IMG/VR virus record: IMGVR_UViG_3300030390_001811
Location: 1-26,917 of that record
Direction: 5' to 3' (one strand)
From: a virus
DNA length: 26,917 bases
Shown piece by piece: positions 14,409 to 20,598 of this stretch. The position numbers and the translations under genes are program-made. Positions within the stretch are counted from its first letter, which is position 1. Each line of letters starts with the position of its first letter. The notes below the pieces were generated by a model that saw only the letters and a list, made by a program, of their open reading frames with translations, was not told where the DNA came from and ran no database searches.

Positions 14409-14755
14409 TGGCTAAGGCATGGACTCATAAAGAGCTAAAAGAGTGCGCTAAAATATACTCAACTCAAGGATCAAAAGCCGCTTGTGAGTTTACAGGCAGA
14501 GAAAAGGGGTCGGTTAGTGCAACTATGAGTAAGTTCGGCGCCAAATGTGCAACTAGGCCAGCAGATAGCTTAAGGCCAAGAAAGCGCCAATGGTACGCTG
14601 AGAATATAGCTTTTATATTCGAATCACTATCAGGTGGAACGTCTAGAAAAGATATTGCTGATTATCTTGGGTTAAACGTATGCTCGATAAATACAGCAAT
14701 AAGCAATGCAAGAAAGAATGGCTTTGACGCGTATCCGCCAAGGGGTTCTCGATGA
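14408..14755 (+). CDS. Protein with two HTH-like segments (115 aa)
   Basis: MAKAWTHKELKECAKIYSTQ, followed by AACEFTGREKGSVSATMSKF, looks like a homeodomain/SANT-like HTH. A second segment, GGTSRKDIADYLGLNVCSIN plus TAISNARKNG, looks like a resolvase- or sigma-type HTH. It starts in the stop codon of the previous gene (TAATG). A DNA-binding regulator is likely, target unknown. Confidence 0.6.
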   Translation: MAKAWTHKELKECAKIYSTQGSKAACEFTGREKGSVSATMSKFGAKCATRPADSLRPRKRQWYAENIAFIFESLSGGTSRKDIADYLGLNVCSINTAISNARKNGFDAYPPRGSR

Positions 14756-15066
14756 GTATTAATAATCTAAACACATACACTAAGCCGACATTCTCTGTTG
14801 CTGAAATGTGCATTAATAGAAATGCAATAAATAGAGATTTAAAGACTGGCCCCGGCTTTAAGTTTTCATCCGATGGCCGAGAATACAACAAGAGAATATA
14901 TCTTGATGAGACTGGCTTGATTGTAGATAAAAGCGACATTACAGATAAATACAACCTATCTGGGCGCAAGGTTCTAGAAATATTTGATCGCGCAGGTGGC
15001 GATTATATTGAGGCGCACAAAGAGCTATTAAAAAGCTCAAAGCGAAAGAAGGGTAGAAAATCATGA
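14752..15066 (+). CDS. Hypothetical protein (104 aa)
   Basis: MSINNLNTYTKPTFSVAEMC, ending in a very basic tail KSSKRKKGRKS. The middle (DKSDITDKYNLSGRKVLEIF) could hold an HTH. Together with its place among DNA-binding genes and 4-bp overlaps on both sides, this hints at nucleic-acid binding. No family recognised. Confidence 0.55.
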   Translation: MSINNLNTYTKPTFSVAEMCINRNAINRDLKTGPGFKFSSDGREYNKRIYLDETGLIVDKSDITDKYNLSGRKVLEIFDRAGGDYIEAHKELLKSSKRKKGRKS

Positions 15067-15242
15067 ATAGAGAAATAAAGGTCAACTTCTCACATGCAAG
15101 GCTTTCTGAGATTGCGGCTATTAAGAAATTAACAGATAAAAGCTTTTCTACTGTTGCTCGTCGAGTAATGGAACAAGGGATTCTAGCAGTTAAGAATATG
15201 AGTGCTGATGAGTTTAACGAGTTAATGAGGACTAAATCATGA
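15063..15242 (+). CDS. Ribbon-helix-helix-like protein (59 aa)
   Basis: MNREIKVNFSHARLSEIAAI, then KKLTDKSFSTVARRVMEQGI. A short N-terminal strand (EIKVNFS) followed by two helices with the second at SFSTVARRVMEQ matches the Arc/MetJ/CopG layout, in which the strand of a dimer enters the major groove. It has ATGA overlaps on both sides. Third consecutive likely DNA-binding gene downstream of the HTH protein. Confidence 0.6.
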   Translation: MNREIKVNFSHARLSEIAAIKKLTDKSFSTVARRVMEQGILAVKNMSADEFNELMRTKS

Positions 15243-15580
15243 TAACAAAAGAATTTTTACAGTCTTGTACTGATGAGCAGATTAGCAAAGGTGTTGCTTG
15301 GCTTGGAGTAAGGTCATTACTAAGCATAAGAAGCTCAAGAAATTGTGAAATATATAAGTTAGCGGCGAAAAACATACTACTAAGATCAATATCTGGTAGT
15401 GATGATTATTGCATTAATCCTGACATATCGTGGTCTGTTATTTTAGAAAATAGAATAGGCATTAAACCGCGCGGTGTCGATAGTGACTGGTACGCATATC
15501 AAGGAAAGATTGAAGTGATAAGCGAAAACCCACTACGCGCAGCAATGGAGGTTTACATACTTATGAGCACTCAATCATGA
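15239..15580 (+). CDS. NinX-like protein (DUF2591)
   Basis: 113 residues. The C-terminal half reads DDYCINPDISWSVILENRIG, then DSDWYAYQG and ENPLRAAMEVYILMS. This follows the NinX/DUF2591 plan (N-terminal helices, a W...I.E..I segment, a W.A strand and a final PL.AAM..YV helix). NinX-type proteins are common in the early accessory regions of gammaproteobacterial phages. Their molecular function is not established. Confidence 0.65.
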   Translation: MITKEFLQSCTDEQISKGVAWLGVRSLLSIRSSRNCEIYKLAAKNILLRSISGSDDYCINPDISWSVILENRIGIKPRGVDSDWYAYQGKIEVISENPLRAAMEVYILMSTQS

Positions 15581-15822
15581 TGGAGTATATGTCATTCATC
15601 TTAATTATATTATCTACACTTTGCCATTTTTGGTTAAATCTAAAAATATACAAAGCAAATGAATTTATAGGGTGGTCAAAATCAGTGGATGATATTGATA
15701 ATGTAATATCTGAAAGGGTATTTATTAAGAAGATGGAGCTAGACACACTATTTGAATTCTTAAGATTAAGCCAAATGGTACTAGTTATTTCCTGCCTTGT
15801 ATTTTTCATACAGACAATTTAA
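15577..15822 (+). CDS. Small two-helix membrane protein (81 aa)
   Basis: MMEYMSFILIILSTLCHFWL starts an N-terminal transmembrane helix. A charged middle (KSVDDIDNVISERVFIKKME) precedes a C-terminal helix LSQMVLVISCLVFFIQTI. The start overlaps the NinX-like stop. First of three membrane proteins in a row. Confidence 0.6.
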   Translation: MMEYMSFILIILSTLCHFWLNLKIYKANEFIGWSKSVDDIDNVISERVFIKKMELDTLFEFLRLSQMVLVISCLVFFIQTI

Positions 15823-15833
15823 AGGACTAAATC

Positions 15834-16046
15834 ATGATCCCACAATCAATAAGCCTTGTATTCTTCATGCTAGCCTCTGCACTTAGCTGCCTAATGTTTA
15901 TGGGAGGTTATTTAATGCAAGGTATGCAACCTAATAATAAGTGGTTCTACGGGGTTTATGCGGCTGGTTGCGTATTAACTGCACTGGCTGGCGTATTCCT
16001 TCATCAGTCAGGATTCTACTTAACCATGGAGATTGGTTTCAAATGA
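15834..16046 (+). CDS. Small membrane protein (70 aa)
   Basis: MIPQSISLVFFMLASALSCL and a second hydrophobic segment (WFYGVYAAGCVLTALAGVFL) give two transmembrane helices linked by a short polar loop. It could be a holin-like or superinfection-exclusion protein, with no motif to decide. Confidence 0.6.
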   Translation: MIPQSISLVFFMLASALSCLMFMGGYLMQGMQPNNKWFYGVYAAGCVLTALAGVFLHQSGFYLTMEIGFK

Positions 16047-16132
16047 ACGAAATATTACTAGTTCTAACTGCATGGATTGGCATTTGTGCGACTATCTGTC
16101 TATTCACCGTACTTTGCATTAAGAATAAATAA
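16043..16132 (+). CDS. Tiny single-helix membrane protein (29 aa)
   Basis: MNEILLVLTAWIGICATICL then FTVLCIKNK: one transmembrane helix and a basic end. Its ATG overlaps the previous stop (ATGA), which supports translation. Last gene of the 13971-16132 operon. Confidence 0.5.
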   Translation: MNEILLVLTAWIGICATICLFTVLCIKNK

Positions 16133-16161
16133 AAACAACCCGCTACTACTCAGCTAGCGGG
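16126..16161 (-). terminator. Leftward intrinsic terminator
   Basis: A perfect 7-bp stem CCCGCTA (16139-16145)/TAGCGGG (16155-16161) with a 9-nt loop. The T-rich tail (TTGTTTTTATTTATT) follows it on the minus strand, while the plus-strand side is CCTCTTAC. No leftward protein gene feeds it, so it either ends an unannotated leftward RNA or acts on the rightward operon from a weaker side. Confidence 0.6.
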
Positions 16162-16285
16162 CCTCTTACTCTAATCAGCCTACTCAAAACTAAAGAGCAA
16201 TGATTCAGCCATTTAACTGGATCGGGTAGAGCGCCCCAGCCAGCGAGGTAGTGTTTAGCAACCCAGTTATTCTACCACCTTCAAA
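16139..16285 (-). ncRNA. Possible leftward structured small RNA
   Basis: The 257-bp gap between 16133 and 16389 has no ORF but contains a leftward terminator. It also has two interleaved complementary pairs: TAACTGG (16214-16220) with CCAGTTA (16263-16269), and GGTAGA (16225-16230) with TCTACC (16271-16276). The order allows an H-type pseudoknot or a switch. Only a weak leftward promoter (TTGTAC-17-CAAAAT) is visible upstream. Orientation rests mainly on the terminator. Confidence 0.35.
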
Positions 16286-16323
16286 TTATTTTGCATTTAT
16301 TCCTTATTTCGTACAAATAAAGC

Positions 16324-16351
16324 TTTACATTGTGCGGATATAGCGTATTAT
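16324..16351 (+). promoter_or_regulatory. Rightward promoter for the 16390-19684 operon
   Basis: -35 TTTACA (16324-16329), 16-bp spacer, -10 TATTAT (16346-16351), about 38 bp before the first ATG. No GGAATAAGCC site lies in it, so this operon is probably outside the operator network. Confidence 0.6.
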
Positions 16352-16389
16352 TACCTTATTGAAAGACAACAACGAAAGAGAGAAGCGAA

Positions 16390-16620
16390 ATGCTTTATTC
16401 AAAACCAAACGAAAATATTGTTGAAGTAGCAAAAAGCAACATTGGAGCGTCATCATTCACTAGCGGAACTAAAACAAACACTTTGAAAGCTGGTAATAGC
16501 TTTGTAGTTCGAGGGTGGATTGATGGAAAGCATGTCTATTTTATTGAGCGTCGTCTAGCTGGACACCTAAAAAGCTCTAAAACTGTAAATACAATCAAAG
16601 AACTAAAAGCGGCGCTTTAA
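16390..16620 (+). CDS. Hypothetical protein (76 aa)
   Basis: MLYSKPNENIVEVAKSNIGA. Soluble, probably beta-rich in the middle (GNSFVVRGWIDGKHVYFIER) with a helical end (TVNTIKELKAAL). Shine-Dalgarno AAGAGAGAAG lies before the ATG. First gene of the operon that contains the glycosyltransferase. No family recognised. Confidence 0.6.
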   Translation: MLYSKPNENIVEVAKSNIGASSFTSGTKTNTLKAGNSFVVRGWIDGKHVYFIERRLAGHLKSSKTVNTIKELKAAL

Positions 16621-16643
16621 GCGCCATAACCGAGGATAAAAAA

Positions 16644-16850
16644 ATGCCAAATATGAGCTATTGCAAGTTTCAAAACACGATTGACGCCATGATTGACTGT
16701 AATGAGTCGCTGACTGACTTTATTGAGAATGAAGGGGACCTTTCAGACGTTTCAGAAGAAGAACGCGAAGCAATGGAAAAGATGCACTACATGGCAAAAG
16801 AAATGGTACTTGCGTTTGAGGAATTGGAAGTTGATGAGGAGGAGTGCTAG
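16644..16850 (+). CDS. Small acidic phage protein (68 aa)
   Basis: MPNMSYCKFQNTIDAMIDCN followed by an acidic helical body ending FEELEVDEEEC. The opening 'PNMSYC.F.NT' is familiar from many uncharacterised phage proteins. Very high Glu/Asp content could suggest DNA mimicry, but there is no evidence for it. It ends 3 bp before the next gene. Confidence 0.65.
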   Translation: MPNMSYCKFQNTIDAMIDCNESLTDFIENEGDLSDVSEEEREAMEKMHYMAKEMVLAFEELEVDEEEC

Positions 16851-16853
16851 CAA

Positions 16854-17075
16854 ATGACCCCAGCACAAATAACCAAAAAAGGAGGGCTTACCGTTACTAA
16901 AATGGTAAGCCTGACCAATACGCCACGTAGAACGATATACGACCTGTTCGAACGTGACCAATCCAAGTTTATCGACTTAGCAATTAAAGCGCGTACTGAG
17001 CTATACAGGCAGGAATTAGCGCGTGTTGCTGATGAGTATCACCAGGATATTAATAATTTAGAGGGGGAGAGATAA
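16854..17075 (+). CDS. HTH-like small protein (73 aa)
   Basis: MTPAQITKKGGLTVTKMVSL and TNTPRRTIYDLFERDQSKFI form a probable helix-turn-helix. A helical tail (ELARVADEYHQDINNLEGER) follows. The stop overlaps the glycosyltransferase ATG (TAATG), so expression is tied. It may regulate the cassette. Confidence 0.55.
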   Translation: MTPAQITKKGGLTVTKMVSLTNTPRRTIYDLFERDQSKFIDLAIKARTELYRQELARVADEYHQDINNLEGER

Positions 17076-18286
17076 TGATTTTCAATCCGCACAATGAGTG
17101 GCTAGGAATGCCAGAGTTCAAACAAGAAAAGAAAGAAGCCTTTAGGGTTGTTAATTTCTTTATTGGTGAACGCAAGATAATCTGTCGATTCGATAACGAT
17201 CGAGACGTTGACTCATTTATTTTTCATACTGGAATAAACCTACCTTATGAAGCAAAGCGAATAAATCTAGCTATTGGCGATTCAGAATACCTAAGCAAGT
17301 TATTTGATCAAAAGATAACCGACAAAAGTAAGTCTATTTGGTATCCATACAAATCCCACTGGGGGTTAGCCAAAAATCGCTGGAAGACTGAGACAGATGT
17401 CTTGCCAAAATATCCTGTCTACATTGTGTCAAAGGGTCGCGCTCACAATGGACTAACAACTAAGGCGCTTACAAATATGAAAGTTTGCCATTTTATTGTC
17501 GTAGAGGATGGCGAACTAAATGATTACTTACTGAGCCCCTCTGTTTCTACATCTTACGCAACATTATTGACACTGCCAAAGTCTTACCTAGATGATTACG
17601 ACACTTGTGACGATCTTGGAAACACTAGAAGCAAAGGACCAGGAGCTGCTCGCAACTTCTGCCTAGATCATTCAAAAGAGAATGGCTTTAAGCGCCATTG
17701 GGTTATGGATGACAATCTAGATGCTTTTCATCGCCTCAATGACAATGAAAAATACGAAGTAGAAACAGGCGCAACACTTTTAGCTGCTGAGGATTTCGTA
17801 GACCGTTATTCTAATGTCCCTGTTGCTGGATTAAATTATTATTCATTCTGCAAAAAGACAGACAAAGTTCCACCATTCATTAAGAATACGCGTATTTACT
17901 CATGCTTACTTATTGAAAATGATGCTGGCTATCGCTGGCGTGGTCGCTATAACGAGGACACTGATTTATCGTTAAGGGTATTAAAAGATGGCCTTTGCAC
18001 CATTCAATTTAACGCATTTTTATGCGGAAAGGTTACGACTCAGCGCATGAGGGGCGGAAACTCTAAAGAATTTTATGACAAAGAGGGAACATTACCAAAA
18101 TCTAAGATGCTTGAAGACTTGCATCCAGACGTATCTAAGGTCGTGTGGCGCTTCAACCGCTGGCATCACTCCGTCAACTACAAGCCATTTAAAGATAATG
18201 AGCTTATTAGAATAAGCGATAAGCCAGAAAATAAAATAAACAATTACAGCATGAGCCTAACCAAAGAGGGTTGTCACAATGAGTAA
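17075..18286 (+). CDS. TET-associated-type glycosyltransferase (TAGT-like), DNA-modification candidate
   Basis: 403 residues in two parts. The N-terminal about 105 residues (NEWLGMPEFKQEKKEAFRVV ... ITDKSKSIWYP) form a domain I have seen attached to other phage DNA-acting proteins. The C-terminal GT-A-like domain starts at YPVYIVSKGRAHNGL. It carries GPGAARNFCL, WVMDDN (about 209-214, the probable DxD-type metal site), RYNEDTDLSLRVLKDG (catalytic acidic cluster near 293-297) and FLCGKVTTQRMRGGN. These are TAGT hallmarks (PF20691 pattern from memory). Family members are thought to glycosylate hydroxymethylated pyrimidines in phage DNA. No TET/JBP dioxygenase is in this window. It overlaps the Mom-like gene. 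Confidence 0.78.
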   Translation: MIFNPHNEWLGMPEFKQEKKEAFRVVNFFIGERKIICRFDNDRDVDSFIFHTGINLPYEAKRINLAIGDSEYLSKLFDQKITDKSKSIWYPYKSHWGLAKNRWKTETDVLPKYPVYIVSKGRAHNGLTTKALTNMKVCHFIVVEDGELNDYLLSPSVSTSYATLLTLPKSYLDDYDTCDDLGNTRSKGPGAARNFCLDHSKENGFKRHWVMDDNLDAFHRLNDNEKYEVETGATLLAAEDFVDRYSNVPVAGLNYYSFCKKTDKVPPFIKNTRIYSCLLIENDAGYRWRGRYNEDTDLSLRVLKDGLCTIQFNAFLCGKVTTQRMRGGNSKEFYDKEGTLPKSKMLEDLHPDVSKVVWRFNRWHHSVNYKPFKDNELIRISDKPENKINNYSMSLTKEGCHNE

Positions 18287-18866
18287 AGAATCTTTCTCAA
18301 TATCAATAATAAGCAAAGATCAATCTGCTGACATACTGCTTAACTATCACTATTTGAAGGATATTAGCAAGACATTTAAAAGTGGTATCAATTACGGGTT
18401 ATTTCACAATAACAGCCTAGTTGGTTGCTGTATATTTACAGGCTTTCCAGTTCCTGAGCTAGTAAAGGGATTGTATGGTCTAGAGCGTGATAATCAAGAC
18501 GGATTTTATGAATTAAGTCGATTATGTATTGAGCCAGGGATACAAGCTACCGAACATAATATAGCAAGCTGGTTTGTATCACGCTGTATAAAGCAACTTA
18601 GAAAAGATTTTAAGGTTAGAGCTATTCTATCCTACGCTGATGAGTCTTTTCATAACGGAACCGTATACCGAGCGCTTAACTTTAAGTATTACGGATTAAC
18701 AACAGCTAAAAAAGACTTTTGGATACTACAGAATGACGGAAGCTACATGAAGCATTCCAGAGGAAAAACCAAAGGCATACCAGGCGAGTGGCGGCCAAGA
18801 ACTCAGAAACATAGGTTCTTACTTACATATGATAAAGCCCTAGAAATTAAATGGACTGAACAATGA
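18279..18866 (+). CDS. Mom-like GNAT-fold DNA-modification protein
   Basis: 195 residues with the pattern of Mu Mom-family proteins: GLFHNNSLVGCCIFTGFPV, FYELSRLCIEPGI, NIASWFVSRCIKQLRKDFKV, then AILSYADESFHNGTVYRALN and FKYYGLTTAKKDFWI. The E-SRL, S-F--R-IK-L and SYAD...G-VY-A-NF-Y-G-T blocks are the family core. Mu Mom converts adenine in DNA to a carbamoylmethyl-type derivative, protecting it from restriction. Overlap with the TAGT gene (8 bp) suggests joint action. The substrate here is unknown. The Shine-Dalgarno is AAAGAGGGTT. Confidence 0.75.
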   Translation: MSKESFSISIISKDQSADILLNYHYLKDISKTFKSGINYGLFHNNSLVGCCIFTGFPVPELVKGLYGLERDNQDGFYELSRLCIEPGIQATEHNIASWFVSRCIKQLRKDFKVRAILSYADESFHNGTVYRALNFKYYGLTTAKKDFWILQNDGSYMKHSRGKTKGIPGEWRPRTQKHRFLLTYDKALEIKWTEQ

Positions 18867-19057
18867 GAACAACAAGCGAAAAAGAGCAGGTAATTAACTC
18901 AAGAACTGAGAATAAACTATCTGAGCAGTCGGCAAGGTCTTATAAGGTATTAGTGGGGAGAAAGAGGATGTCAGTAATTACCATGAATGGAGAAACGAAA
19001 TCCGAAGTAGAGAATAAACTAAGCGGTAAATTCGCAGAATGCGTAACAATGCTTTAA
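18863..19057 (+). CDS. Small basic hypothetical protein (64 aa)
   Basis: MRTTSEKEQVINSRTENKLS, ending KSEVENKLSGKFAECVTML. It contains a repeated ENKLS tetrad-plus motif (residues 16-20 and 50-54). ATGA overlap with the Mom-like gene. Function unknown. Confidence 0.5.
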   Translation: MRTTSEKEQVINSRTENKLSEQSARSYKVLVGRKRMSVITMNGETKSEVENKLSGKFAECVTML

Positions 19058-19082
19058 CAACCTAACCAAAGAGGGCTAGATT

Positions 19083-19466
19083 ATGAAAGAAATTACACTA
19101 TACCGTGAAGATAACGGTCAATATTCAACCAGTGAAGCTAGGCAGGATGATGTTAGCGGCGTATACGTGCAGAAAGAACATTTAACAGAACTACAAAAAG
19201 AGAATGACGAGCTGCGGGCTTATGCAAACCGCCTAGCTAATGCTTTAGTGATTTGCGATGCGCAGCACGATGGGAGCTATATTGGTGGCGGCCATGTTCG
19301 GGAGGTGCTGGACGAATCCCTAGCCCAATCCCTAGCAGAGATTAAGGCCGAGGCTGTGTTTGGTATCATGGATAATGTTAATGATTTTGAGGCTTTCGGC
19401 TCACCAAAAATGATGGAAGTAAAAGATATTATTGAATACGCCAACAAGCTAAAAGGTGGTGAGTGA
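19083..19466 (+). CDS. Coiled-coil hypothetical protein (127 aa)
   Basis: MKEITLYREDNGQYSTSEAR. A heptad-like segment (VQKEHLTELQKENDELRAYA) lies near residues 29-48, then a Gly-rich turn (DGSYIGGGHVREVL) and a helical end. It resembles the general plan of lambdoid Ea22-like accessory proteins, without a firm match. It is preceded by AAAGAGGGCTA. Confidence 0.55.
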   Translation: MKEITLYREDNGQYSTSEARQDDVSGVYVQKEHLTELQKENDELRAYANRLANALVICDAQHDGSYIGGGHVREVLDESLAQSLAEIKAEAVFGIMDNVNDFEAFGSPKMMEVKDIIEYANKLKGGE

Positions 19467-19684
19467 TGAAGATTCAGAAAGTAACATTTTTAGTAAAGAA
19501 AACAATATATCAGCAAGTCGAGCTTACCGAGAATAACTGGGGTCAGCTTCCAAAAACAGGTATTGAATTAATAGATCTTGCTGATGATATTAGAAATAAA
19601 CCTCATACATTTTGTGATAATGACGAATGGGGTAATGATGAGATACAGATGACTAATTTAGAAATAATAGAGCAACCTAACTAG
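19466..19684 (+). CDS. Hypothetical acidic protein (72 aa)
   Basis: I choose the ATG at 19466 (MKIQKVTFLVKKTIYQQVEL), which overlaps the preceding stop (TGATG). The GTG one codon earlier is less likely. Probably beta-rich N-terminally with an acidic end (DNDEWGNDEIQMTNLEIIEQ). Last gene of the operon. Function unknown. Confidence 0.55.
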   Translation: MKIQKVTFLVKKTIYQQVELTENNWGQLPKTGIELIDLADDIRNKPHTFCDNDEWGNDEIQMTNLEIIEQPN

Positions 19685-19711
19685 CCAACCTGTAACCCCC
19701 ACTTACCACAG

Positions 19712-19728
19712 CCCCTTAATTGGGGTTT
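19712..19728 (+). terminator. Weak hairpin, possible terminator
   Basis: CCCC-TTAATT-GGGG (19712-19725) followed by TTTAAAT. The stem is only four G-C pairs and the T run is short. It lies between the accessory operon and the replication promoter, where a terminator would be expected. Confidence 0.35.
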
Positions 19729-19744
19729 AAATAAAAATGATTAT

Positions 19745-19753
19745 TGCTATAAT
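19745..19753 (+). promoter_or_regulatory. Extended -10 promoter for the replication operon
   Basis: A perfect extended -10, TGC-TATAAT (19745-19753), with a modest -35 (TTTAAA at 16-bp spacing). Transcription would begin near 19760, giving a roughly 100-nt structured leader before the initiator gene. Confidence 0.7.
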
Positions 19754-19759
19754 GATAAT

Positions 19760-19863
19760 CCCCAGCGCGGATAGATCGGACTAATTACCCGATTGAACTA
19801 GGTCCACCAAATCCCTTTTCCGTGCCGCCCCTTCGATTTGGTATAAAAATTTGGTGATTACGA
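19760..19863 (+). promoter_or_regulatory. Structured 5' leader with two competing pairings over the initiator Shine-Dalgarno
   Basis: A first hairpin ATCGG/CCGAT (19775-19779 with 19789-19793) precedes CACCAAAT (19805-19812). That segment can pair either with ATTTGGT at 19836-19842 (7 bp) or with ATTTGGTG at 19849-19856 (8 bp). The second pairing covers GGTG, the only plausible Shine-Dalgarno for the ATG at 19864. The two are mutually exclusive, which suggests a translational switch. Confidence 0.5.
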
Positions 19864-20598
19864 ATGAGTATGAGTTTAATGGTTTTGGCTATGAAGGCCA
19901 AAGTCGGAAACCCGCTGCGCAAGCTGGTTTTAATCAAGTTGGCAGATAATGCCAATGATAAAGGTGAGTGCTGGCCTAGCTATCAACACATAGCGGACCA
20001 GTGTGAGATGTCAAAAAGCACGGTCCGTAAGCATATTAAGGACCTTAGTGATTCTGGTTTTTTATGGGTTGAAAACAGAAAAGGACCTAAAGGCAATACG
20101 TCAAACCTATATCATTTAACGCTACACCCTATGCCGTCAGAAAACACACCTATGCCGTCAAATAGCACAGGGGGTATGCCGTCAGATGACACCAGAACCT
20201 ATCACTCTTATGAACCTATCAATGAACCTATTGCGGCTAAAGCCGGAAAGAAGTTAACCAAGGCTGAGTTATTAGCAAAAAAGGTCCGTGATAATTCAGA
20301 AGTTTATCCAGCATTGAATTGCATTGATGATGAACTCTTACTTGAATGGTCCAAGCTTAGGACCAGAAAAGGAGCAAGTGATTCTGATAGAGCATTAAAG
20401 CGAATCGAAGCAACACTTGAAACTTTACGGACCACTGGCAACACTGCGCCTGATTACGCTATTAGCAAACAATGTGATGCTGGATGGACCACAGTAGAAG
20501 TTGATTACTTTGTTAAAAGCAGTGGTCCTACTGGCCAACAGCTAGCAGCACACCAGCCACAACAATCACTTGATGATGTTTTAAATAGGGCTTTCTAA
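19864..20598 (+). CDS. Replication initiator, lambda O-like with winged HTH
   Basis: 244 residues. The N-terminal winged helix-turn-helix (about 15-80) includes LVLIKLADNANDKGECWPSY, IADQCEMSKSTVRKHIKDLS and DSGFLWVENR, typical of phage O-like initiators. A repeat-bearing linker (MPSENTPMPSNSTGGMPSDD) is encoded by DNA iterons. The C-terminal part probably contacts the helicase loader and ends DDVLNRAF. Iterons inside the gene mirror the lambda O/ori arrangement. It overlaps the next gene (TAATG). Confidence 0.83.
   Translation: MSMSLMVLAMKAKVGNPLRKLVLIKLADNANDKGECWPSYQHIADQCEMSKSTVRKHIKDLSDSGFLWVENRKGPKGNTSNLYHLTLHPMPSENTPMPSNSTGGMPSDDTRTYHSYEPINEPIAAKAGKKLTKAELLAKKVRDNSEVYPALNCIDDELLLEWSKLRTRKGASDSDRALKRIEATLETLRTTGNTAPDYAISKQCDAGWTTVEVDYFVKSSGPTGQQLAAHQPQQSLDDVLNRAF
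20130..20232 (+). repeat. Iteron arrays, candidate replication origin
   Basis: Three direct copies of TATGCCGTCA begin at 20130, 20151 and 20175 (21- and 24-bp spacing, with similar flanking RATNNCAC). They are followed by three copies of GAACCTAT(C/T) beginning at 20195, 20212 and 20224. All lie inside the initiator gene, between its DNA-binding and C-terminal parts, as in lambda. DNA further downstream is A-rich and could be the unwinding region. Confidence 0.6.

Noticed and set aside
15561-15809. Leftward 82-codon ORF opposite the small membrane protein
   Set aside because: Antisense shadow. The rightward frame has overlaps with neighbours on the same strand and clear membrane helices.
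16205-16276. tRNA-like GGGTAGAGCG segment in the 16133-16389 gap
   Set aside because: It resembles a D-arm, but there is no T-arm consensus on either strand and no acceptor stem. Kept only as a possible structured RNA.
17231-17240. Sixth GGAATAAACC copy
   Set aside because: It lies inside the glycosyltransferase coding sequence with no adjacent -35/-10 pair, so probably coincidental.
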